Source: an uncultured Actinomycetes bacterium (GTDB lineage: Bacteria; Actinomycetota; Actinomycetes; S36-B12). From it: a stretch of DNA of 9,852 nucleotides. Below the pieces are notes generated by a model, which saw only the letters and a program-made list of their open reading frames with translations, made no database searches and was not told the origin of the DNA. Both the position numbers and the translations under genes were made by a program. The stretch is from the NCBI GenBank assembly GCA_937876275.1, contig CALFIA010000013.1, positions 1 through 9,852 of the forward strand, read 5' to 3'. How positions within the stretch are numbered: the stretch's first letter is position 1; the number at the start of each line of letters is the position of its first letter. Of this stretch, positions 1 to 5,782 are shown piece by piece.

Positions 1-961
1 GAGCTTCAATACCTCGCTCCACCTCGTCGACAGCATCGGCGGGCGAGGGAACATTTCCTGACAGTGGCAGACCCTGCCCCGGATTGGTTCCCCAGGTCAC
101 GTACGGGCTCAACGTGGTCGCGTCGATGAACACTTCGGCGTCGAACGAGGCATCCGCGTCAGTGGGAAGTGTCTTCCACCATTCGACAGCGGCGTCCCAA
201 TCAGTGCCGGTCGGGGCATGATCTCGGCCCTTCAGGTACTCGAAAGTCTTCTCGTCAGGGGCGACCATGCCTGCGCGCGCGCCTGCTTCGATGGACATGT
301 TGCACAGGGTCATGCGACCTTCCATCGAAAGGCCACGGATCGCAGAACCGCGGTACTCGAGCACATAGCCCTGGCCGCCGCCGGTGCCGATCTTGGCGAT
401 GATGGCGAGCGTGACGTCCTTCGCCGTGACGCCGACAGGAAGCTCACCCTCCACGGTGATAGCCATCGTCTTGAATGGCTTGAGGGGCAGGGTTTGAGTG
501 GCGAGCACGTGCTCGACCTCACTCGTGCCGATGCCAAAGGCAAGTGCACCGAAGGCGCCATGAGTGGAGGTATGCGAGTCGCCGCACACCACCGTCATTC
601 CCGGCTGGGTCAGGCCAAGCTGCGGACCGACTACATGGACGATTCCCTGCTCTGCATTGCCAAGCGAGTAGATAGGTACGCCGAACTCCGCACAGTTCGC
701 CCGCAACGCCTCGAGTTGGGCCCGTGAGATCGGATCGGCGATCGGCTTGTCGATGTCGATGGTCGGAGTGTTGTGATCCTCGGTGGCCAAAGTCAGATCG
801 GGACGACGCACCGGACGGCCGGTGGAACGCAGGCCGTCGAATGCCTGCGGGCTGGTGACTTCATGCACCAGGTGGAGGTCGATGTACAGCAGGTCAGGCT
901 CACCGTCGGCATGACGCACGACGTGCGCCTCCCAGACCTTCTCAGCCAGCGTGCGTCCCAT
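1..961 (-). CDS. leuC: 3-isopropylmalate dehydratase large subunit LeuC (partial, C-terminus off the left edge)
   Basis: LeuC is the [4Fe-4S] large subunit of the LeuCD isomerase. It interconverts 2- and 3-isopropylmalate in leucine synthesis and handles citramalate in the pyruvate route to isoleucine. My minus-strand translation gives about 320 residues with no stop. It starts MGRTLAEKVWEAH and contains the aconitase-family signature CGDSHTSTHGAFGALAFG (about 126-143), then GTSEVEHVLATQTL, CNMSIEAGARAGM (220-232) and YVTWGTNPGQ (287-296). The family is about 470 residues, so roughly the last 150 are missing. The cluster cysteines usually lie in that missing part and cannot be checked. The ATG is preceded by GGAGGG a few bases upstream. 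The gene is divergent from ndgR across a 66-bp control region; leuD would be expected next on the left but is outside the window. Seen: the motifs. Known: the family role. Inferred: use for both Leu and Ile because cimA is nearby. Confidence 0.96.
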   Translation of the reverse strand, partial: MGRTLAEKVWEAHVVRHADGEPDLLYIDLHLVHEVTSPQAFDGLRSTGRPVRRPDLTLATEDHNTPTIDIDKPIADPISRAQLEALRANCAEFGVPIYSLGNAEQGIVHVVGPQLGLTQPGMTVVCGDSHTSTHGAFGALAFGIGTSEVEHVLATQTLPLKPFKTMAITVEGELPVGVTAKDVTLAIIAKIGTGGGQGYVLEYRGSAIRGLSMEGRMTLCNMSIEAGARAGMVAPDEKTFEYLKGRDHAPTGTDWDAAVEWWKTLPTDADASFDAEVFIDATTLSPYVTWGTNPGQGLPLSGNVPSPADAVDEVERGIEA

Positions 962-991
962 GAGCCCTCCACATGTACTCGAGTGTTGATC

Positions 992-1021
992 TTGACATCT
1001 CACTATGTGAGACACCAGTAT
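992..1021 (+). promoter_or_regulatory. Predicted ndgR promoter (TTGACA -35, weak -10), probably leaderless
   Basis: A consensus TTGACA lies at 992-997. An 18-bp spacer leads to CAGTAT at 1016-1021, a weak -10 matching TATAAT at three positions. Seven bases further is the GTG at 1028, so transcription would start at or next to the start codon. No Shine-Dalgarno sequence precedes 1028, which fits a leaderless mRNA. The -35 is convincing. The -10 and the start site are inferred. The opposing leuC promoter could not be resolved by eye. Confidence 0.5.
998..1012. promoter_or_regulatory. Perfect palindrome (6-3-6), candidate NdgR/IclR operator
   Basis: TCTCAC-TAT-GTGAGA is a perfect inverted repeat with a 3-nt centre. 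It lies between the -35 and -10 of the ndgR promoter and about 37 nt upstream of the leuC start on the other strand. A dimeric IclR regulator bound here would block ndgR transcription (autorepression) and could act on leuC. IclR-family proteins of the NdgR/LtbR group are known to regulate the adjacent leuCD. The palindrome is seen directly; which protein binds is inferred. Confidence 0.6.
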
Positions 1022-1027
1022 CACGTT

Positions 1028-1720
1028 GTGGACAACAGTAGCAGAGTGGGCGTGATCGACAAGACGGTGGCCGTCCTCGATGCCATCAGCCTTGCCCCGC
1101 GCTCCCTCGCCGAACTCGTCGAAGCCACGGGCATCCCCCGACCCACGGCACATCGCCTCGCGGTCGCACTTGAACAGCACCAATTGCTTCAACGCGACCC
1201 GGATGGACGATTTGCCATCGGCACTCGAGCGGCTCAGTGGACGGCCGACATCGATCCCTTCCGCACACGCGCCGAGGAGATCGTCATTTCCCTGCGAGAT
1301 CAGACGGGGGTCAGCGCCCAGGTCTATCGGCGCTCGGGAGACAAGCGACTGTGCCTTGCTTCCGCTGAACCAGCCGCAGGGCTCAGGGACACAGTGCCCG
1401 TAGGCGCCCTGCTCACGATGTCAGCCGGTTCAGCAGCCCAGGTGCTCGTAGCCTGGCTTCCGACGCCCGAGGCGCGTGAGTTCCTGGCTCATTCAGCCTT
1501 CACGGCACGAGACCTCGACCAGGTCAAGAGACGCGGCTGGGCGCATAGCCTCGCTCAACGAGAACCGGGAGTAGCCTCGCTCAGCGTGCCGGCATTTTCC
1601 GCCCATGGTGAGGTCATCGCAGCCGTCAGCCTGTCCGGGCCAGTCGATCGGCTCTCGCACCCCACTTCGTCCCAACGACAAGCGCTGCAGAAGGCCGCAG
1701 CGAGATTGACACAGTCATGA
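1028..1720 (+). CDS. ndgR: IclR-family transcriptional regulator, NdgR/LtbR-like
   Basis: This is a 230-residue DNA-binding regulator. The N-terminal winged helix-turn-helix covers about residues 8-68 (from VGVIDKTVAVLDAI through SLAELVEATGIPRPTAHRLA to DGRFAIG). The rest is the IclR effector-binding domain, with short motifs such as GDKRLCLASAEP, VPVGALLTMSAGSAAQVL and GVASLSVPAF. I chose GTG 1028, not an upstream ATG, because the protein then begins (M)DNSSRVGVIDK. That resembles the start of actinobacterial NdgR proteins, gives the usual length, and avoids overlap with leuC. No ribosome-binding site is visible, and the promoter places the transcript start at the GTG. Its position divergent from leuC, with gltX and the tRNAs behind it, is the typical ndgR context. 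Known family role: control of leucine and other amino acid genes. Inferred: it regulates leuC here and represses itself. Its stop overlaps the next start. Confidence 0.88.
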   Translation: MDNSSRVGVIDKTVAVLDAISLAPRSLAELVEATGIPRPTAHRLAVALEQHQLLQRDPDGRFAIGTRAAQWTADIDPFRTRAEEIVISLRDQTGVSAQVYRRSGDKRLCLASAEPAAGLRDTVPVGALLTMSAGSAAQVLVAWLPTPEAREFLAHSAFTARDLDQVKRRGWAHSLAQREPGVASLSVPAFSAHGEVIAAVSLSGPVDRLSHPTSSQRQALQKAAARLTQS

Positions 1721-3069
1721 ATTCATCCATGGCCCGATTGATTGCCCGTGCGCCGTACCGCGGACTCTTCGCAGCAGAGACCATCATCGGCACGGCCTAC
1801 ATCGCGCTGGCGAGCGGTCTGGCGATCAAGGTCGGAGAGCAGACTCACAATTCGGCTCTCGTCGCCCTACTCGTTGCCCTCAACGCACTCCCCGTCCTCG
1901 GCCTCTCGCAATTCGTCACGCCGACCCTCGAGCGTTTCGGCTTCTACCGCGTGTTGATCTGGAGTCAGCTCGTCGCTCTCCTAGCAATGGGGATAACCGC
2001 GACCCTCTACGCACTCGGGACCATGAGTTATCTCGCTGCGTTCTTTCTCATCACCGTGGTCGGCTCGACACTTGCCTTCCACGTTCCTGCGGTGTTCGGC
2101 ACGCTGGCATGGTTCGTCGGAGAACGCCAAGTACCGCAGGGAGTCTCCTCGATTAACCTGCGAACCGGGATCACCTGGATTGGCGGCCCGCTCCTCGGCG
2201 CCACTCTCGTCAACGTCGACAATGGCGCCGCACTCATCGCGGTGGCGATCGTGCTCTGCCTCCTCGGGCTCGTGCCGTATCTCGCGAGCCGCAGGCACTT
2301 TCTTGAACGTCAGGCTGAACTCGATGCGCGGCGCACTCATGACCCGGAATGCGTGCTGCGCGCCGTTGATGACGGAATCGAAAATGCCGATCTCAATGGA
2401 GTGTGCATGCTCACTCAGGCCCCGGTGCGCAGCGGCATTGCCTACCTGCGGCTGCTTCGACAGCCCACCATCACTTTCATCATGGTGCTGTACATGGTGC
2501 TCTACATCGGGTTGGGCATCTACTCGATCCTGCTCGCCACCTGGGGCAGCGTCACGCTGGGCGTAGCGGCCATGGCAGTCGGAACGCTGTACTCGGTGCG
2601 CTCGATCTCCTCGATTCCAGGCCCACTACTCACTGACGCAGTGCTCAGCCGACTCGGCATGAGCCGCACGCTCGTCGTCAGCACAGTGGTGCTCACTGCC
2701 TCGATCCTGATCGCGATGAATCAGCACAGCCTCAATGCCCTGGCCTGGATCGGGCTCATCATCTACGGCGCGGTGTTCTTTACCCTGACCTCCGGAGTCA
2801 TGACCACACTCGTGACGGTGACCATCGGCAAAGAGCAGCGCTCTGAGGGTGCCGCCCTATACGCGGCAGTGAAAGGAATCGTGTCGATTCCGTTCGTGTT
2901 CATCGGCGCGGCAGCAACAGCGTGGTCCCCTGCTCCGGTGCTGGCAGCCAGTGCCGTCGTCGGCCTCGCAGGCGTGCTTCTCATGCGATTCGGAACCGCA
3001 TCACGCTGGAACATGATGATCGACGAGTATCACTCTCGACTCGCACTCGCCTCAGACAGCACCACCTGA
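1717..3069 (+). CDS. Major facilitator superfamily transporter, substrate unknown
   Basis: This is a 450-residue integral membrane protein with about 10-12 hydrophobic helices in two halves (roughly residues 15-190 and 245-425). A charged cytoplasmic-type loop of about 50 residues (ASRRHFLERQ onward) separates them, as usual in MFS proteins. Helix segments include LFAAETIIGTAYIALASGLA near the N-terminus and ITFIMVLYMVLYIGLGIYSI in the second half. No strong family signature indicates a substrate; overall it resembles drug or metabolite exporters of the MFS_3 type. The ATG lies in the overlap ATGA with the ndgR stop, and there is no good Shine-Dalgarno sequence, so translation is probably coupled to ndgR. 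An in-frame ATG at 1729 is an alternative start. Cotranscription with a BCAA regulator suggests export or uptake of an amino acid or related acid, but that is inference. The terminator at 3086-3113 ends the unit. Confidence 0.85.
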   Translation: MNSSMARLIARAPYRGLFAAETIIGTAYIALASGLAIKVGEQTHNSALVALLVALNALPVLGLSQFVTPTLERFGFYRVLIWSQLVALLAMGITATLYALGTMSYLAAFFLITVVGSTLAFHVPAVFGTLAWFVGERQVPQGVSSINLRTGITWIGGPLLGATLVNVDNGAALIAVAIVLCLLGLVPYLASRRHFLERQAELDARRTHDPECVLRAVDDGIENADLNGVCMLTQAPVRSGIAYLRLLRQPTITFIMVLYMVLYIGLGIYSILLATWGSVTLGVAAMAVGTLYSVRSISSIPGPLLTDAVLSRLGMSRTLVVSTVVLTASILIAMNQHSLNALAWIGLIIYGAVFFTLTSGVMTTLVTVTIGKEQRSEGAALYAAVKGIVSIPFVFIGAAATAWSPAPVLAASAVVGLAGVLLMRFGTASRWNMMIDEYHSRLALASDSTT

Positions 3070-3085
3070 CATATCGGCAAAATAC

Positions 3086-3113
3086 GAAAGCCCCCCGAGA
3101 ACGGGGGGCTTTC
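3086..3113. terminator. Strong bidirectional hairpin terminator between the MFS gene and tRNA-Glu
   Basis: A 12-bp perfect stem, GAAAGCCCCCCG paired with CGGGGGGCTTTC, closes an AGAA tetraloop. On the minus strand the stem is followed by GTATTTTG, a T-rich tract, so it mainly ends the tRNA-Gln/tRNA-Glu transcript. On the plus strand it lies 16 bases after the MFS stop and has only a short T-run (CTTTCCTT), but the stem is strong enough to stop that unit too. Confidence 0.9.
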
Positions 3114-3115
3114 CT

Positions 3116-3191
3116 TGGTAGCCCCGACGGGATTCGAACCCGCGCTACCGCCTTGAGAGGGCGGCGTGCTAGGCCACTACACAACGGGGCC
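3116..3191 (-). tRNA. tRNA-Glu (anticodon CTC), with encoded CCA
   Basis: The minus-strand sequence folds as a full cloverleaf. The 7-bp acceptor GGCCCCG pairs with CGGGGCT (the first pair is G-U). The D-arm contains TAGTGGCCTAG. The anticodon stem CCGCC/GGCGG carries loop CTCTCAA, giving anticodon CTC, which reads GAG (Glu). The T-arm is CGGG-TTCGAAT-CCCG. The discriminator is A (3119) and CCA is encoded at 3118-3116. The terminator stem starts three bases later. It is the second tRNA of a gltX/tRNA-Gln/tRNA-Glu group on one strand. Confidence 0.96.
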
Positions 3192-3220
3192 GCGCTACCA
3201 AGCAATGCTGCTGCTTGCGC
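3192..3220 (-). other. Small hairpin in the tRNA-Gln to tRNA-Glu spacer
   Basis: On the minus strand, CAAGCA (3217-3212) pairs with TGCTTG (3204-3199) around a 7-nt loop, and GCG/CGC can extend the stem past a small bulge. It ends directly at the first base of tRNA-Glu. It may be a processing element in the dicistronic precursor or have no function. No separate promoter is evident in the 85-nt spacer, so I infer that the two tRNAs are cotranscribed. Confidence 0.35.
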
Positions 3221-3276
3221 AGAGCATGATGTCGCTTATCGAGGAGCGGATCAAATCCGGCCACAAACAAACGTCG

Positions 3277-3348
3277 CTGGGGTACCAGGACTCGAACCTA
3301 GACTAAATGAATCAGAATCATTTGGGCTGCCAATTACCCCATACCCCA
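3277..3348 (-). tRNA. tRNA-Gln (anticodon CTG), CCA not encoded
   Basis: A 72-nt minus-strand cloverleaf. The acceptor TGGGGTA pairs with TACCCCA. The D-arm is GGG-TAATTGGCAG-CCC. The anticodon stem AATGA/TCATT carries loop TTCTGAT, giving anticodon CTG, which reads CAG (Gln). The T-arm is CTAGG-TTCGAGT-CCTGG (one G-U pair). The discriminator is G (3277), followed by CGACG, so the CCA end must be added after transcription, unlike the neighbouring tRNA-Glu. The weak U1-A72 pair is typical of tRNA-Gln. Confidence 0.96.
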
Positions 3349-3373
3349 TGGGTGCTGATTGCTCAGCGGAAAA

Positions 3374-3401
3374 AGTATAGAGGTTCCCCCAGGAGAGCCA
3401 A
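3374..3401 (-). promoter_or_regulatory. Predicted promoter for the tRNA-Gln/tRNA-Glu unit
   Basis: On the minus strand, -35 TTGGCT (3401-3396) is followed by a 16-bp spacer and -10 TATACT (3379-3374). A start near 3367 gives a leader of about 19 nt before tRNA-Gln. That leader begins with a small hairpin, GCTGA-GCAA-TCAGC (3367-3354), with a GNRA-type loop. The promoter lies just beyond the gltX stop, so the tRNAs need not depend on read-through from gltX. Confidence 0.6.
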
Positions 3402-3409
3402 ATCCGCGG

Positions 3410-4882
3410 TCAGGATCGAGCAGATCGAAGTCGGGCTAGTGACACCGAACGCCCCAGGATCTCCAGGGATTCAAAGAGCGGCGGTGAAATGCGGCGACCG
3501 GTGATGGCCACGCGCACCGGCCCGAATGCCACCTTGGGCTTTAGGCCCAGTCCCTCGATCAGGGCGGCGCGCAGGGCACCCTCGATGGCCTCAGTTGACC
3601 ACGGCTCCAGCGTCTCGAGCGCCGCGATCGTCGCCTCCAGGGTCGGCTGCGCCTCAGGCCCGAGCATCGCCGCTGCGTCTGTCTCATCTACGGCGAAGCG
3701 CTCTTCAGGGACAAAAAGGAAGGCCAGATTCTCGACGGCCTGAGTGAGGGTGTCCATGCGCTCATGAACGAGTGGGACTGATTCCTCAAGCAACCGAATC
3801 TGCTCGGGTGTCGGCGGCAATGCGACGAGATCAGCCGCCTGCAGGAAGGGGATCACTCGGTCGATGAGCTCGGAGACACTCAAATTTCGAATCCAGTCAG
3901 CATTGATCGCCGTGCACTTCTTGAGATCAAACCGCGCAGGGTTCGGACTAACGCGATCCAACGCAAAAGCATCAGCCATCTCCTGCTTGGAGAAGAACTC
4001 GATGTCATCGCCCATCGACCAGCCCAGGAGTGCGAGGTAGTTCAGCAGCCCCTCCGGCAGGTAACCATTATCGCGATACATCTGCAGGGAAGACTCCGGG
4101 TCGCGCTTGGAAAGCTTGCGATTTCCTTCGCCCATCACGTAGGGCAGGTGACCAAAGCGGGGTGTCGTACCGTCGCTGACACCGATTGCCGCCAATGCCT
4201 CGTAAAGCGCGATCTGTCGAGGAGTCGAGGACAAGAGGTCTTCACCGCGAAGCACATGCGTGATGCGCATCAGCGCGTCGTCGACGGGATTCACCAGCGT
4301 GTAGAGCGGATCGCCGTTCGCGCGCACGAGAACATAGTCGGGAACATGTTCCCTTCCGAAGGTGATCTCACCTCGTACGAGGTCGTCCCAGGTGAAGTCG
4401 CGATCAGGCATCTTGAAGCGGATCACGGCTTCGCGGCCCTCAGCGATGAATGCGGCCCTCTGATCGGCAGAAAGCACGCGGCAGGTTCCTTCGTAGCCGG
4501 GCGTGCGACCTTCCTTCTTGGCTAGTTCTCGACGAGCCTCGAGTTCCTCCTGCGTGCAGAAGCACTCGTACGCAAAACCGGCGTCCTTCAACTTGTCGGC
4601 AACTTCGGCGTAAATATGCATGCGCTCGGACTGTCGATAAGGGCCGTATGGCCCACCGACCTCGGGCCCCTCATCCCAGCTGAGTCCGAGCCACCGAAGC
4701 GCGTTCAGCAGCGCCTCGTAGGACTCCTCGCTGTCACGAGCGCTGTCGGTGTCCTCGATACGGAAGACGAACGTGCCACCCGTGTGACGGGCGTACGCCC
4801 AGTTGAACAGAGCGGTGCGCACCATGCCCACGTGGGGATTGCCCGTGGGCGACGGGCAGAAACGAACGCGAACGTCAGACAC
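3410..4882 (-). CDS. gltX: Glutamyl-tRNA synthetase (GluRS)
   Basis: This class Ia synthetase charges tRNA with glutamate in the cytoplasm. Its 490 residues match the usual bacterial length. The HIGH-type motif is PSPTGNPHVGM (10-20) and the KMSKS-type motif is KLSKR (256-260). FRIEDTD (40-46) and LRGEDLLSSTPRQIALYEAL (about 211-230) are standard GluRS blocks. C107, C109 and C134 are positioned as in the zinc-binding insertion. The start is GTG at 4882, inside the last codons of the FAH gene (8-nt overlap), preceded by a GGTGGTGG stretch, so the two genes are very likely one transcript. Most actinobacteria lack GlnRS. In them GluRS also charges tRNA-Gln with glutamate for amidation by GatCAB, so the adjacent tRNA-Gln and tRNA-Glu are probably both substrates. 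That last point is inferred from context; the window does not show whether glnS exists elsewhere. Confidence 0.97.
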   Translation of the reverse strand: MSDVRVRFCPSPTGNPHVGMVRTALFNWAYARHTGGTFVFRIEDTDSARDSEESYEALLNALRWLGLSWDEGPEVGGPYGPYRQSERMHIYAEVADKLKDAGFAYECFCTQEELEARRELAKKEGRTPGYEGTCRVLSADQRAAFIAEGREAVIRFKMPDRDFTWDDLVRGEITFGREHVPDYVLVRANGDPLYTLVNPVDDALMRITHVLRGEDLLSSTPRQIALYEALAAIGVSDGTTPRFGHLPYVMGEGNRKLSKRDPESSLQMYRDNGYLPEGLLNYLALLGWSMGDDIEFFSKQEMADAFALDRVSPNPARFDLKKCTAINADWIRNLSVSELIDRVIPFLQAADLVALPPTPEQIRLLEESVPLVHERMDTLTQAVENLAFLFVPEERFAVDETDAAAMLGPEAQPTLEATIAALETLEPWSTEAIEGALRAALIEGLGLKPKVAFGPVRVAITGRRISPPLFESLEILGRSVSLARLRSARS

Positions 4883-5666
4883 GATCCACCACCGGGTTGC
4901 TCAGAATTCCGATGCCCTCAATGGCGACGGCCACTTCCTGGCCGGCCGCAATGGGGCCAACACCTGCTGGCGTGCCCGTCAAGATCACGTCGCCTGGCAG
5001 CAAGGTCATCACCGAACTGATCCAGCTTACGAGTTCGGGCACATTGCGAATCATGTCGCCAAGCTCACCGTTCTGCCTTACCTCACCGTCGACAATGCAG
5101 GCGATCCGCGCATCATCAAGATCGACCTCAGTCGAGATCCACGGGCCGAGCGGGCAGAAGGTATCGAAGCCCTTGGCTCTCCCCCACTGTCCGTCGGACT
5201 TCTGGAGATCACGAGCGCTGACGTCATTGGCGCAGGTATACCCAAGCACCACTTCGGGGACTCGCTCTATCGGGACGTCGCGGCAGAAACGACCGATCAC
5301 CACTGCGAGCTCAGCCTCGTGGTCGACATGCTCAGACTGCCAGGGCAGTTGGATTGCCTCATCGGGCCCGATGATCGACGTGCTGGGCTTGAGGAAGATC
5401 ATCGGCTCGGCAGGAACCTCATTTCCCATCTCACGCACGTGATCCATGTAGTTGCGTCCGACGGCAATGACCTTGCTCGGCATGACCGGGGCAAGCAGTT
5501 TTGCTCGAACCAGCGGGAAAACATCGCCTGTCGGAGCAACTTCCCCAAAGGGGTGCCCGTGCAAGGTCGCCACCATGGTCTCGTCGGTGATGTCGCCGGT
5601 CTCCGAGACGCCCTCGACTACCCCGTACAGAATTTCGTCATTGATCAGAACTCGGCAGATGCGCAC
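4875..5666 (-). CDS. Fumarylacetoacetate hydrolase (FAH) family protein
   Basis: A 263-residue protein of the FAH superfamily, which contains metal-dependent hydrolases, decarboxylases and isomerases of 2-oxo or acylpyruvate compounds. Visible family elements are VGRNYMDHVREM (69-80), FLKPSTSIIGP (91-101), the metal ligands E117 and E119 in HEAELAVVIG with D148 in CANDVSARD, the conserved K165 in GRAKGFD, and GDVILTGTPAGVGP (225-238). Similar genes next to gltX in actinobacteria are often labelled 2-hydroxyhepta-2,4-diene-1,7-dioate isomerase. No aromatic catabolism genes are nearby, so that label is not supported here; acylpyruvate hydrolase or oxaloacetate decarboxylase activity is equally possible. 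The start is GTG 5666, with no clear Shine-Dalgarno. A TAGGCT hexamer ends 6 nt upstream of the GTG and could be the -10 of a leaderless transcript, but no -35 is seen. It overlaps gltX by 8 nt. Confidence 0.9.
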   Translation of the reverse strand: MRICRVLINDEILYGVVEGVSETGDITDETMVATLHGHPFGEVAPTGDVFPLVRAKLLAPVMPSKVIAVGRNYMDHVREMGNEVPAEPMIFLKPSTSIIGPDEAIQLPWQSEHVDHEAELAVVIGRFCRDVPIERVPEVVLGYTCANDVSARDLQKSDGQWGRAKGFDTFCPLGPWISTEVDLDDARIACIVDGEVRQNGELGDMIRNVPELVSWISSVMTLLPGDVILTGTPAGVGPIAAGQEVAVAIEGIGILSNPVVDRV

Positions 5667-5782
5667 CCCAGGAGCCTACCGAGGACCTACCAAGACTCCG
5701 CCACCTCGGGGATCCGGGGTCACGTCAGCGCGACGCCTCCAGGTGCGGGAATATATGCACACCGATCGTCAGGAGAGGCACC

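Noticed and set aside
218..727. Long plus-strand frame inside leuC
   Set aside because: The minus-strand frame encodes clear LeuC motifs throughout; this frame is a GC-driven antisense shadow with no recognisable protein.
998..1012. Palindrome in the leuC-ndgR gap as an intrinsic terminator
   Set aside because: The stem is only 6 bp with no T-run on either strand and lies between promoter elements, which suits an operator instead.
773..1027. Upstream extension of the ndgR reading frame to an ATG at 773
   Set aside because: It would overlap about 190 bp of leuC on the opposite strand and the operator/promoter region. The added residues do not resemble IclR proteins, while the GTG at 1028 gives the family's usual N-terminus and length.
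5669..5692. Near-tandem repeat GGTAGGTCCT / GGTAGGCTCCT upstream of the FAH gene
   Set aside because: Only two imperfect copies of about 11 bp; it could be an operator but there is no symmetry or conservation to support it.
5749..5757. AT-rich GAATATATG as a -10 for the channel gene
   Set aside because: No matching -35 is visible, and several registers are possible, so no promoter was called.
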